A stretch of DNA of 64,000 bases from Trebonia sp963737285. Its GTDB lineage: Bacteria > Actinomycetota > Actinomycetes > Streptosporangiales > Streptosporangiaceae. Of the stretch, positions 16,947 through 25,230 are shown piece after piece. Within the stretch, counting starts at the first letter, position 1, and every line of letters begins with the position of its first letter. The stretch covers positions 2,170,001-2,234,000 of the forward strand of contig CAVTRT010000003.1 of NCBI GenBank assembly GCA_963737285.1, in the 5' to 3' direction. A model generated the notes under the pieces. It was not told where the DNA came from, ran no database searches, and worked only from the letters and a program-made list of their open reading frames with translations. The position numbers were made by a program, and so were the translations under genes.

Positions 16947-19523
16947 CTACTTGATCAGGCCCGCCTTGCGGAGGGCGTCGGCCATCGGGCCGGTCGCGGG
17001 CGGGGCCGCGTTGCCACCGCGGCCGTTGCCACGGTTATCGCCACCGCGCGGGCCGCCCCGATTGTCGCCGCCGCGGGCGCTGCCCCGATTGTCGCCACCA
17101 CGGCCGTTGCCACGGTTATCGCCACCGCGGGCGCTGCCCTGATTGTCGCCGCCACGGCCGTCGCCTCTGCTGCCACCGCCCCGGCTGCCACCGCCGCGCT
17201 GGCCGCTGTCGGCCTGGCGGTCGCCACCACGGGCGTCGGCCGCGCGACGGTCGCTGTCGCCACCGGCGGGTGCCTCCGGCGACCGGCGCCGGTCCGTTCG
17301 GGAGGATGGCTGATTTTCCAGCGGGTCGTCAAGGCGCATCGTCAGCGAGATTCGGTTGCGCGCGGCGTCGACGGAAAGCACCTTGACGCGGACGACGTCA
17401 CCCGGCTTGGCGACGTCACGCGGGTCGGAGACGAAGGTGCTCGACATGGCCGACACGTGGACAAGGCCATCTTGGTGGACGCCGATGTCGACGAACACGC
17501 CGAACGCCGCGACGTTGGTGGCGACGCCCTCCAGCACCATGCCGGGCTCCAGGTCCTTGAGCTCCGCGATGCCCTCGGCGAAGGTCGCGGTCTGGAACTC
17601 CGGGCGCGGGTCACGGCCGGGCTTCTCCAGCTCGCGCAGTATGTCGTTGACGGTCGGCAGGCCGGTGGCATCGTCGACGAATTGCTGCGGCTTCAGTGAC
17701 CGCAGCACTGTCGTGTTGCCGACCAGGCCAGGCACGTCTGTGCCCGCCACCGTCAAGATCCGCTCCACCACCGGATAGGACTCCGGGTGCACGCTGGAGG
17801 CGTCCAGGGGATTGTCTCCGCCGCGGATGCGCAGGAAGCCGGCGCACTGCTCGAATGCCTTCGGCCCGAGGCGCGGCACCTGCCGAAGCTGCTGACGAGT
17901 CTTGAACGCCCCGCGATCGTCGCGGTGCGCGACGATCGCGCCCGCCAGCGACTCGGTGATGCCCGACACGCGGGCGAGCAGCGGCTTGGACGCGGTGTTC
18001 AGGTCTACGCCCACCGCGTTCACGGCGTCCTCGACCACCGCGTTCAGTGACCGCTCCAGCTTCGAGCCGGTGACATCGTGCTGGTACTGGCCCACGCCAA
18101 TGGACTTCGGGTCGATCTTCACGAGCTCGGCCAGGGGGTCCTGCAGGCGGCGGGCGATCGAGACGGCACCACGCAGCGATACGTCCAGGTCCGGAAACTC
18201 GGCGCTCGCGTAGGCGGAGGCCGAGTAAACGGACGCCCCGGCCTCTGAGACGACGATCTTGGTGAGGTTCAGCTCTGGGTACTTGGCGATCAGCTCGCTC
18301 GCGAGCTTGTCGGTCTCCCGGGACGCGGTGCCGTTGCCAATAGAAATCAGCTCGACCTGATGCCTGGCGCACAGCGCCGCCAGTATGTGCAGGGACTCGT
18401 CCCACTTGTGGTGCGGGACGTGGGGGTAGATCGCGACAGTATCGACGACCTTGCCGGTCCCGTCGACCACCGCGACCTTGACGCCGGTGCGGAAGCCCGG
18501 GTCCAGGCCGAGCGTCGGCCGCTGCCCGGCGGGGGCGGCGAGCAGCAGGTCGCGGACGTTGGCGGCGAACACGTCGACGGCCTCGGCCTCGGCCGCCTGC
18601 CACAGTCGCATGCGCAGGTCGATGCCCAGGTGGACCAGGATGCGGGTGCGCCAGGCCCAGTGGACCGTGTCCTTGAGCCACTGGTCGGCGGGCCGGCCCA
18701 GGTCCTCGACGCTGAAGCGCTCGGCGATGGGCTGCTCGTAGTCGCTGCCGCCGCCATCGGTTGCGTCGTCAGACGGGTCCAGCGTGACGTCGAGGATCTC
18801 CGCCTTCTCCGCGCGGAAGATGGCCAGGATGCGATGGGCCTTCAGCCGGGAGAAGGACTCGGCGAAGTCGAAGTAGTCCGAGAACTTCTTGCCCTCGTCA
18901 TCCTTGCCCTCGCGGACCTTCGCGACGAGCTCGCCCCTGGCCCACATGCGCTCGCGGAGGGTGCCGATGAGATCGGCGTCTTCGGCGAAGCGCTCGACCA
19001 GGATGGCGCGGGCACCGTCAAGGGCGGCCTGCACGTCCGTGACGTTCTCACTTAGGTAGCTTTCCGCCGACGCCCTGGGATCGTTGGACGGGTCGGTGAT
19101 GAGAAGGTCGGCGAGGGGCTCCAGGCCGTTCTCGCGGGCGATCTGGGCCTTGGTGCGCCGCTTCGGCTTGTAGGGCAGGTACAGGTCCTCCAGCCGGGCC
19201 TTGGTGTCCGCCGCCTCGATCTGTGCCTTGAGGTCATCGGTCAGCTTGCCCTGCTCATCGATCGAGGCAAGGATCGCGGCGCGGCGCTCCTCCAGCTCGC
19301 GCAGGTACTGCAGGCGCTCCTCCAGCGTGCGCAGCTGCGCATCGTCAAGGGTTCCCGTGGCTTCCTTGCGGTACCGGGCGATGAACGGAACGGTGGCGCC
19401 CCCGTCGAGCAGTTCGACTGCGGCGGCGACCTGGCCCTCGCGGACACCAAGCTCGGTGGCGATCCGCTGGATGACGGTCACGATCTGGTTGGCCTTCCTG
19501 CCATTGCGATGTTGCACGCCCAA
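16947..19523 (-). CDS. Tex-type RNA-binding transcription accessory protein with RGG-like tail
   Basis: 858 residues: Tex N-terminal helical region (TVPFIARYRKEATGTLDDAQ), YqgF-like domain (TLGLDPGFRTGVKVAVVD), helix-hairpin-helix domain (NTASKPLLARVSGI) and an S1 domain (GMVLEGVATNVAAFGVFVDIGVHQ in parts). After the S1 domain comes a tail of about 110 residues made of GGDNRGN/SARGGDNRG units, unlike standard Tex. The tail ends in PMADALRKAGLIK. The TTG at 19523 is the outer limit; GTG 19481 (VTVIQRIATELG) with AGGAAGG upstream is a likely alternative start. Confidence 0.92.
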   Translation of the reverse strand: MGVQHRNGRKANQIVTVIQRIATELGVREGQVAAAVELLDGGATVPFIARYRKEATGTLDDAQLRTLEERLQYLRELEERRAAILASIDEQGKLTDDLKAQIEAADTKARLEDLYLPYKPKRRTKAQIARENGLEPLADLLITDPSNDPRASAESYLSENVTDVQAALDGARAILVERFAEDADLIGTLRERMWARGELVAKVREGKDDEGKKFSDYFDFAESFSRLKAHRILAIFRAEKAEILDVTLDPSDDATDGGGSDYEQPIAERFSVEDLGRPADQWLKDTVHWAWRTRILVHLGIDLRMRLWQAAEAEAVDVFAANVRDLLLAAPAGQRPTLGLDPGFRTGVKVAVVDGTGKVVDTVAIYPHVPHHKWDESLHILAALCARHQVELISIGNGTASRETDKLASELIAKYPELNLTKIVVSEAGASVYSASAYASAEFPDLDVSLRGAVSIARRLQDPLAELVKIDPKSIGVGQYQHDVTGSKLERSLNAVVEDAVNAVGVDLNTASKPLLARVSGITESLAGAIVAHRDDRGAFKTRQQLRQVPRLGPKAFEQCAGFLRIRGGDNPLDASSVHPESYPVVERILTVAGTDVPGLVGNTTVLRSLKPQQFVDDATGLPTVNDILRELEKPGRDPRPEFQTATFAEGIAELKDLEPGMVLEGVATNVAAFGVFVDIGVHQDGLVHVSAMSSTFVSDPRDVAKPGDVVRVKVLSVDAARNRISLTMRLDDPLENQPSSRTDRRRSPEAPAGGDSDRRAADARGGDRQADSGQRGGGSRGGGSRGDGRGGDNQGSARGGDNRGNGRGGDNRGSARGGDNRGGPRGGDNRGNGRGGNAAPPATGPMADALRKAGLIK

Positions 19524-19524
19524 C

Positions 19525-20499
19525 TTACCGGGCGTCCCGGGGCGTGGTGCCCCCTTCGGGGCGAGTCCCGCCGTCCGGGCGAGTGCCGCGCAGCCGGGCC
19601 AGCGGGCCGGTGAGCCTTGGCATCGGCCCGGTGAGCCTTGGCAGCGGGCCGGTCAGCCTTGGCAGCGGCCCGGTCGGCGGACCGAAGGACAGCTCGACTC
19701 GCTCGCTGGCCAGTTCGTAGCCCAGCGCCTGCGCCCGGCGAACCGGGCTGGTCCGATCGCTGATCAGCAGCACCTCGCTGACTTCTGGCCGGGAAAGTGC
19801 TGCGCGGCTGGCCGCAACGGTGACGGCGGCGGCGAAGCCGTGGTGCCGGACCGAGTGCGGCGTGTAGGCCCATCCCAGCCGGACGGCGTGCTCGATCGGC
19901 CGGGTGAACGTGCCAAGTGCCACCACCTGCCCGCCGACTTCCCAGAAGATCGCGCCGTCGTACTCCAGCAGCTCCCGCGCGACGTCTTCGGGCTGCCTGC
20001 TAAAGTCGCCAGCCTCGGTCCCGCGGGCCCGTATCCAGTCCACGAGCAGCGGCCAGTCGGCCGGCGTGGCGGGCCGTGCATGACCATGCGGGCCATTGAC
20101 GACCGGTGCCGGCCCGGCCATCCGGTAGACCTTGACATGCCTGCGCAGTCGGGCGGCGGTCCCGGTACGCGGCGTCCATGCTGCCGCGAAGGCGTCTGCT
20201 GCCTCAGGTGCCGCGTCCACGCCGCAGACATGGCGGCGGTTGCCGTAGAGCACCGGGGCCAGTGCCGCAGCGACCTCCGGCACCCCGCCGACCAGCATCA
20301 GCGGCAATGGCGTGTCGTGCAGGAAGGCGCCGCGGACTTCGGCCCCGTCCGCGGCGGCCCACCAGCCGGCCAGGGGCTGGGCATCGCGCACCACGCGGGC
20401 GGCGCTCAGCGCCAAGGTGCCCTCGGCCCCCCTGGCGTGCAGGAAGCCCGTGGCCGCCTGGCGGAACTCGTCCAGGTTGGTGGTGGTAAGCCAGCCCAT
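19525..20499 (-). CDS. GNAT family N-acetyltransferase
   Basis: 324 residues from the ATG at 20499 (MGWLTTTNLDEFRQAA); upstream in-frame codons look non-coding. The C-terminal half has a GNAT-like core (VVALGTFTRPIEHAVRLGWAYTPHSVRHHGFAAAVTVA, shown in the order strand-loop-helix; the loop RHHGFA replaces the consensus RxxGxA) and ends with QALGYELASERVEL. After it are tandem TGPLPRL units (four near-copies) and a basic tail. Substrate unknown. It ends one base before the Tex reading frame and is probably co-transcribed with it. Confidence 0.8.
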   Translation of the reverse strand: MGWLTTTNLDEFRQAATGFLHARGAEGTLALSAARVVRDAQPLAGWWAAADGAEVRGAFLHDTPLPLMLVGGVPEVAAALAPVLYGNRRHVCGVDAAPEAADAFAAAWTPRTGTAARLRRHVKVYRMAGPAPVVNGPHGHARPATPADWPLLVDWIRARGTEAGDFSRQPEDVARELLEYDGAIFWEVGGQVVALGTFTRPIEHAVRLGWAYTPHSVRHHGFAAAVTVAASRAALSRPEVSEVLLISDRTSPVRRAQALGYELASERVELSFGPPTGPLPRLTGPLPRLTGPMPRLTGPLARLRGTRPDGGTRPEGGTTPRDAR

Positions 20500-20557
20500 G
20501 CAGTCAGGTTCCCGTCGTGGGGCTCTGGAAGGATTGCGGGCCATGCGAAGCAGCCGT

Positions 20558-20667
20558 GGCAGCTAACATAATGCTCCAAGTATGGGTAGCTGCCGCGAGC
20601 AGCGCAAGGATGACAACCCGTAGTACATCACCGGGTCCAGGTTGTCTAGCCCCGATTGTTGACAATC
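20558..20667. promoter_or_regulatory. GntR-type operator cluster between GNAT and GntR genes
   Basis: GATTGTTGACAATC (20654-20667) is a perfect palindrome containing TTGTNNACAA, a pattern known for FCD-type GntR regulators. It overlaps a TTGACA -35 (20659-20664); TAGCCT at 20683-20688 is a weak -10 with 18-bp spacing, putting the start site at the ATG 20696. Further sites: GACAACC (20612-20618) with GGTTGTC (20640-20646), and GGCAGCTA (20558-20565) with TAGCTGCC (20587-20594). Autoregulation by the adjacent GntR protein is inferred. Confidence 0.6.
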
Positions 20668-20695
20668 TGTAGAGGCGGTGGCTAGCCTCCCAGGC

Positions 20696-21442
20696 ATGCC
20701 CGCCCCCGCAGACTGCCCAGCCGAGGCTGTCCACGACGCTCCTCCTGAGCAGGCCTGCGGGCGCGCCCCGCGGGCAGGGGCGAGGGCTCGGTCGCACGCG
20801 CACGCGGCGCTGCGCGAGGCAATCCTCACTGGCAGCTACGCTCCTGGCCAGCGGCTGGTCGAGGAGGAACTGGCTGCGACCTTCGATGTCACCCGCGCCA
20901 GCCTGCGGGCCGCGCTGCTCGACCTGACCGCCGAGGGACTCGTGGAGCGCATCCCCAACCGGGGTGCCCGCGTCCGGGTTGTCTCCACCGAGGAAGCGGT
21001 GGCGATCACCGAGTGCCGGATGGTCCTGGAGTCCTTGTGCGCCGTGAAGGCGGCGCGCGCGATCACCGACGCGCAAGCGTCCGAGCTGCGCCGTCTCGGC
21101 GACACCATGACCGCGGCAGTCAAAGCCGGGGACTTCGACAAGTACTCCGAGCTGAATCACCAGATGCACCGCCGGGTCCGCGACATCTCCGGGCAGCACA
21201 TCGCCGTCAGCCTGCTCGAGCGACTGAACGCCCAGCTTGTCCGGTACCAGTACCGGATCGCCCAGCGTCCGGGCCGTCCGCGGCACTCGCTCGGCGAGCA
21301 CCTCGCCATCATCGCCGCGGTCGCGGGACGCCGGCCCGCCGACGCGGAGGCGGCAACCCGCCGCCACCTGGAAAGCGTCATCGAGGCCATTCGCGCGGAC
21401 ATCCCGGCCACGGCAGACCTCACCGATGCCGCGGACGGCTAG
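20696..21442 (+). CDS. GntR family transcriptional regulator (FCD subfamily)
   Basis: 248 residues from the ATG at 20696; a GTG at 20678 is possible but would lie between the proposed -35 and -10. Winged helix: HAALREAILTGSYAPGQRLVEEELAATFDVTRASLRAALLDL (read in parts), then the FCD ligand domain with the metal-binding Asp/His set (ELNHQMHRRVRDIS, EHLAIIAAV, ATRRHLES). It precedes ligK/galC and galD and probably controls them in response to an aromatic-acid catabolite. Confidence 0.9.
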   Translation: MPAPADCPAEAVHDAPPEQACGRAPRAGARARSHAHAALREAILTGSYAPGQRLVEEELAATFDVTRASLRAALLDLTAEGLVERIPNRGARVRVVSTEEAVAITECRMVLESLCAVKAARAITDAQASELRRLGDTMTAAVKAGDFDKYSELNHQMHRRVRDISGQHIAVSLLERLNAQLVRYQYRIAQRPGRPRHSLGEHLAIIAAVAGRRPADAEAATRRHLESVIEAIRADIPATADLTDAADG

Positions 21443-21470
21443 CCGTGGTTTCCGAAGAAAGAGGCACACC

Positions 21471-22175
21471 ATGCTCAACGTCGTCGTCACCGATCCGCCC
21501 CGCGCGGACCTCGCGCAAGTCGACAAGCTCGGCGCCTTCGGCGTCGCGACCGTCCACGAGGCGATTGGCCGACGCGGCTACCTCGGCCCGGCGATCCGCC
21601 CCAACCAGCAGGGCACCCGGGTGGCCGGCACGGCTCTGACCGTGGTGTGCTGGCCGGGCGACAACCTGATGATCCACGTGGCCGTCGAGCAGGCCAGGCC
21701 GGGCGACATCATCGTGATCACCACGACGTCCCCGTCGAGCGACGGCGCGTTCGGCGAACTGCTCGCCACCTCGCTGGCCGCCCGCGGCGTACGCGGCCTC
21801 ATCATGGGCGCGGGCCTGCGCGATACCCAGGAGCTGCGGGACTTGGGCTTCCCCGCCTGGACGGCCCACGTCAGCGCGCAGGGCACGGTCAAGGAGACGC
21901 CGGGGGCGGTCAACGTCCCTGTGGTCCTTGGCGGGCAGATCATCGGTCCCGGCGACGCGATCGTCGCCGACGACGACGGCGCATGCGTGGTCCCCCGGCT
22001 GGACGTCGCCACCGCGGTCACCGCCTCGGCAGCCCGGGTCGCCAAGGAGGACGCCGCCCGCAAGCGCCTCGCCGCCGGAGAGCTCGGCCTAGACATCTAT
22101 GGCCTGCGCCCGAAGCTGGCAGGAGTCGAGTACATCACCGCGCAGGAATACTCTCGCCGCGCCGGAGAAGTATGA
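21471..22175 (+). CDS. 4-carboxy-4-hydroxy-2-oxoadipate aldolase / oxaloacetate decarboxylase (RraA fold)
   Basis: 234 residues, LigK/GalC type. Cleaves 4-carboxy-4-hydroxy-2-oxoadipate to pyruvate and oxaloacetate in protocatechuate 4,5-cleavage or gallate catabolism. The RraA-fold metal/substrate motif is GLIMGAGLRDTQELRDLGFP with the Arg-Asp pair; WPGDNLMIHVAVEQARPGDIIV in parts matches the N-terminal strand region. Its stop overlaps the next ATG (ATGA). Plain RraA-like proteins share this fold, so the pathway call depends on the galD neighbour. Confidence 0.82.
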   Translation: MLNVVVTDPPRADLAQVDKLGAFGVATVHEAIGRRGYLGPAIRPNQQGTRVAGTALTVVCWPGDNLMIHVAVEQARPGDIIVITTTSPSSDGAFGELLATSLAARGVRGLIMGAGLRDTQELRDLGFPAWTAHVSAQGTVKETPGAVNVPVVLGGQIIGPGDAIVADDDGACVVPRLDVATAVTASAARVAKEDAARKRLAAGELGLDIYGLRPKLAGVEYITAQEYSRRAGEV

Positions 22176-23351
22176 ACACCATGATTACCGGCGAACCGAC
22201 CCAGCCCGTCGAGGCCCTCAGCGTTCCTCTCGCTGGCCGGCCCGCGCCGGCTCCCGCGGCGGGGGTGCCATGCATGCTGATGCGCGGCGGCACCTCGAAG
22301 GGCGCCTACTTCCTCGCTGGCGACCTCCCGGCCGACCCGGCCGATCGGGACCTGTTCCTGCTCGCCGTCATGGGCTCGCCAGACCCGCGGCAGATCGACG
22401 GCATCGGCGGGGCGCACCCGCTGACGTCCAAGGTCGCGGTCGTGTGGCCGTCCACCGTGCCTGGCGTCGACGTGGATTACCTGTTCCTTCAGGTCATGGT
22501 GGACCAGCCGATCGTGACCGACCAGCAGAACTGCGGCAACCTCCTGGCGGGGATCGGCCCGTTCGCGGTCGAGCGTGGCCTTGTCCCGCCCGGGCACCGG
22601 GCCACTGGTGAGCAGGATGTGACCCGCGTCCTGATCCGCATGGTCAACACCGACCAGCTCGTGACCGCGACGTTCACCAGTCCCGGCGGTGTGGTCCGCT
22701 ACGACGGCGACACCGCGATCGACGCAGTGCCCGGGACGGCGTCACCAGTGGTCCTCGACTTCGAGGACACGCCTGGTGACGCCACAGCCGTCCAGCCCGA
22801 GACCACGTCTGTGTTCCCGACCGGCAATGTCCGGGACGAGATTGACGGCATCCCCGTTACCTGCGTGAACAACGGGATGCCTGTGGTCGTCGTGGCGGCG
22901 TCCAGCCTCGGCAAGACCGGCTATGAGCCCGTCGCGGAGCTAGAGGCCGACGGAGAAGCTCACTGCCAGGATCGCGCAGCTGCGGATCGAAGCCGGCAAG
23001 GCAATGGGCCTCGGCGACGTGACGCTGACGACGATCCCCAAGGTGTCGCTGGTCGCGCCGCCGGCCGCGGGCGGGACGATCTGCACCCGGACCTACATCC
23101 CAGTCCGCGTGCACGAGGCGATCGGGGTGCTAGGCGCGATCAGCGTCGGCACCGCGATCCTGACCCCCGGCGCGGTCGGCAATGACCTAGCCGTCGTGGG
23201 ATCGCGATCGCTGCTGTCGATCGAGCACCCGAGCGGCGCCGTCGGGGTGGAGGTGGAGATCGACTCCTGCGTCATCCCGCCGCGCGTGCTGCGGGCAGGC
23301 GTCATCCGGACCGCGCGCAAGCTCTTCGACGGCCTGGTGTTCCCCCGGTGA
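22172..23351 (+). CDS. galD: 4-oxalomesaconate tautomerase-like protein (PrpF family), reading frame interrupted
   Basis: PrpF/GalD isomerase that interconverts the keto and enol forms of oxalomesaconate, upstream of the aldolase step. The first frame carries CMLMRGGTSKGAYFLAGDLP, IDGIGGAHPLTSKVAVV and QQNCGNLLAGIGPFAVE. At GACGGAGAAG (22949-22958) it shifts: the downstream frame reads EKLTARIAQLRIEAGKAMGL and continues through PKVSLVAPP to the stop at 23351. Deleting one G restores about 390 codons. Coupled to the aldolase gene by a 4-base overlap. Either an assembly error or a recent mutation. Confidence 0.82.
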
Positions 23352-23365
23352 TGGCGTGGCACGCC

Positions 23366-23411
23366 GGTGCCAGCGGACCCGAGGGCTGCCGCGGCCCGGC
23401 CCGCTGGCGCC
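23366..23411. terminator. Hairpin between convergent galD and VOC genes
   Basis: GGTGCCAGCGG (23366-23376) pairs with CCGCTGGCGCC (23401-23411) with one mismatch, and the GC-rich loop can pair further. Position between two convergent stops suits a bidirectional terminator without a T-run. Confidence 0.4.
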
Positions 23412-23426
23412 AGTGAGTCGACAGCT

Positions 23427-24206
23427 TTACTCGGCCGCGGGGACCGAGATGATGGAGAACCTGGCTCCCTGGTCATCGGCGACCATGGACATCCGGCCAT
23501 ACGGGCTGTCGACTGGCTCGTGCTCGACCGTGCCGCCGGCCCTGACAATGCCGGCGACCACCTCGTCCGTGCTGACGGCGGCGAAGTACACTGTCCAAGA
23601 TCCGCGGGTACCCGCCGGGACGCCGCCCGGGTATGCACCGATGCCGCCAACCGGGCGGCCATCGAGGTTAAGCGTGGCGTAGGAGAAGCCCTCGCTGCTA
23701 ATGTCCTGGAACTCATAACCGAAGACGGCGCCGTAGAACTTCTTGGCCGTCTCGAAGTCGTGGCTCATGTGCTCGTTCCAGGCCTGGGCGCCCGGCTCGT
23801 TGGTGATCTGCGCGCCGATGTGCGCGCCCGCCTGCCATATCCCGAACGTGGCGCCGGTCGCATCGACCGCGACGGCCATCCGGCCCAGGTCCATGACGTC
23901 CATCGGCTCCATGATGACCTGCCCGCCGGCCTCCTTGATCCTGGCGGCGATCTCGTCCGCGTCATCGACGGCGAGGTAGGTCATCCACATGGTCGGCTGC
24001 TGCTCGCCGCCCATCTTCGGGCCGATCCCGGCCACGGCCCGGTCCCCCATGCGGGCGACCGAGTAGCCGCCGACCTCCGGCCCGCCCGGCTCGATATCCC
24101 AGCCCAGCAAGGTCGAGTAGAAGCTGATCGCCTTGGTGATGTCAGCGACCCCGAGGTCCACCCAGCACGGCGTCCCTTCAGGCCATGCGGCGTCGCGATT
24201 GACCAT
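23427..24206 (-). CDS. VOC superfamily protein with two glyoxalase-like domains
   Basis: 259 residues. Two tandem betaalphabetabetabeta units: CWVDLGVADITKAISFYSTL (residues about 13-32) and AQAWNEHMSHDFETAKKFYG (about 140-160). The pattern is that of hydroxylase-like VOC proteins of actinobacteria, e.g. those linked to antibiotic tolerance or unknown metabolism. Metal ligands cannot be assigned with certainty. Start ATG 24206 has GGAGGAAGGA upstream. Confidence 0.88.
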   Translation of the reverse strand: MVNRDAAWPEGTPCWVDLGVADITKAISFYSTLLGWDIEPGGPEVGGYSVARMGDRAVAGIGPKMGGEQQPTMWMTYLAVDDADEIAARIKEAGGQVIMEPMDVMDLGRMAVAVDATGATFGIWQAGAHIGAQITNEPGAQAWNEHMSHDFETAKKFYGAVFGYEFQDISSEGFSYATLNLDGRPVGGIGAYPGGVPAGTRGSWTVYFAAVSTDEVVAGIVRAGGTVEHEPVDSPYGRMSMVADDQGARFSIISVPAAE

Positions 24207-24367
24207 TCCTTCCTCCCCGTAGGTCGGGCAGCCGCGCCATCGCGAACCGCTACCGCTGACGCTAACACGGGGGCTGTCCGGGCGACCGGACACGGCGTAT
24301 AACGAATGGTGTTTCAGAGCGTCGGCTGATCATATGAAACCGCACCGCAGCCTCCTAGAATGGCCCG

Positions 24368-24721
24368 ATGATGACAAGCCCGCCCAGGCCGGTTTACTCC
24401 AAGTCGAATCCCGCCGGCGGCATTTCCCTGTCGCCTCGGCGCAAGCGGGTTCTGCTCATCATTGGCGCGGTCATCCTCGTCGTCGTGGTCGCCGGGAGCA
24501 TCTGGGGCGCGCTGCAGTCGGACTCTTACCAGACTTCCTCCAACGGATGCGTCAGCGTGACCATCGCCGGCAGCATCGGCGGGGAGTTCGTCCACGACTG
24601 CGGCAGCGCCGCGAAGGCCGCCTGCCGTAATGCCTACGCCGGCACCGATCCGGTGTCCCTGGCTCTGCGGCCCGCCTGCGAGCGAGCTGGCTGGACCCCC
24701 GCGAAGGTCGCCGCGGGCTGA
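24368..24721 (+). CDS. Small membrane-anchored protein of unknown function
   Basis: 117 residues: a cytosolic N-terminus of about 25 residues with positive charges (SPRRKR), one membrane helix (VLLIIGAVILVVVVAGSIWG) and an exported domain with four cysteines (SSNGCVSVTIAGSIG, FVHDCGSAAKAACRNAY, LRPACERAGW) that could form two disulfides. No family recognised. Convergent with dtd. Confidence 0.65.
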   Translation: MMTSPPRPVYSKSNPAGGISLSPRRKRVLLIIGAVILVVVVAGSIWGALQSDSYQTSSNGCVSVTIAGSIGGEFVHDCGSAAKAACRNAYAGTDPVSLALRPACERAGWTPAKVAAG

Positions 24722-24735
24722 ACCCGGCGCAGGCC

Positions 24736-25161
24736 TCACAGCTCCACGATGATGGTCACCGGACCGTCGTTGACCAGGGCAACCTTCATGTCAGCGCCGA
24801 AGATGCCGGTCTCGACGTGCGCGCCGAGCGTCCGCAGCTCCGCGATCACCGCGTCGACCAGCGGCTCAGCGACCGGGCCGGGAGCCGCATTCCCCCAGGC
24901 CGGACGGCGGCCCTTACTGGTATCCGCGTAGAGGGTGAACTGGCTGACCACCAGCAGCGGGGCGGCGGTGTCGGAGCAGGATTTCTCGCCATCGAGGACA
25001 CGCAGTCCCCACAGCTTGGCCGCCAGCTTGGCGGCCTTCGCCGGGCTGTCGTCGCGGCTGATTCCGACGAGGACGGCAAGTCCCGGCTCGCTGATCGCCC
25101 CGACGACCTGCCCGTCCACCGTCACGCTCGCCTGCGTGACCCGCTGCACAACTGCCCGCAT
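24736..25161 (-). CDS. dtd: D-aminoacyl-tRNA deacylase
   Basis: Hydrolyses D-aminoacyl-tRNA (and glycyl-tRNA-Ala mischarging). 141 residues, the usual size. Starts MRAVVQRVTQASVTVDGQVVG and keeps the active-site motifs SQFTLYADTSKGRRP and NDGPVTIIVEL (cross-subunit GP motif as in DTD). Confidence 0.97.
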   Translation of the reverse strand: MRAVVQRVTQASVTVDGQVVGAISEPGLAVLVGISRDDSPAKAAKLAAKLWGLRVLDGEKSCSDTAAPLLVVSQFTLYADTSKGRRPAWGNAAPGPVAEPLVDAVIAELRTLGAHVETGIFGADMKVALVNDGPVTIIVEL

Positions 25162-25203
25162 AGGCCAGAGCCTACCGCCCGCGGCAGCCCTGCCTAGAGG
25201 GAA

Positions 25204-25221
25204 GCTGAGCGACCGCTCAGC
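25204..25221. promoter_or_regulatory. 18-bp palindrome upstream of dtd and LCP gene
   Basis: GCTGAGCG-AC-CGCTCAGC is a perfect 8+2+8 palindrome in the divergent gap. The TGAGCGNNCGCTCA core looks like a TetR-family operator; no TetR gene is nearby, so the binding protein would be encoded elsewhere. Confidence 0.5.
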
Positions 25222-25230
25222 GTAACATCA

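Noticed and set aside
16554..17699. Long plus-strand frame of 381 codons across the HIT and Tex genes
   Set aside because: It runs antisense to two clear genes; its Ala/Thr repeats mirror the RGG-like tail of Tex on the other strand.
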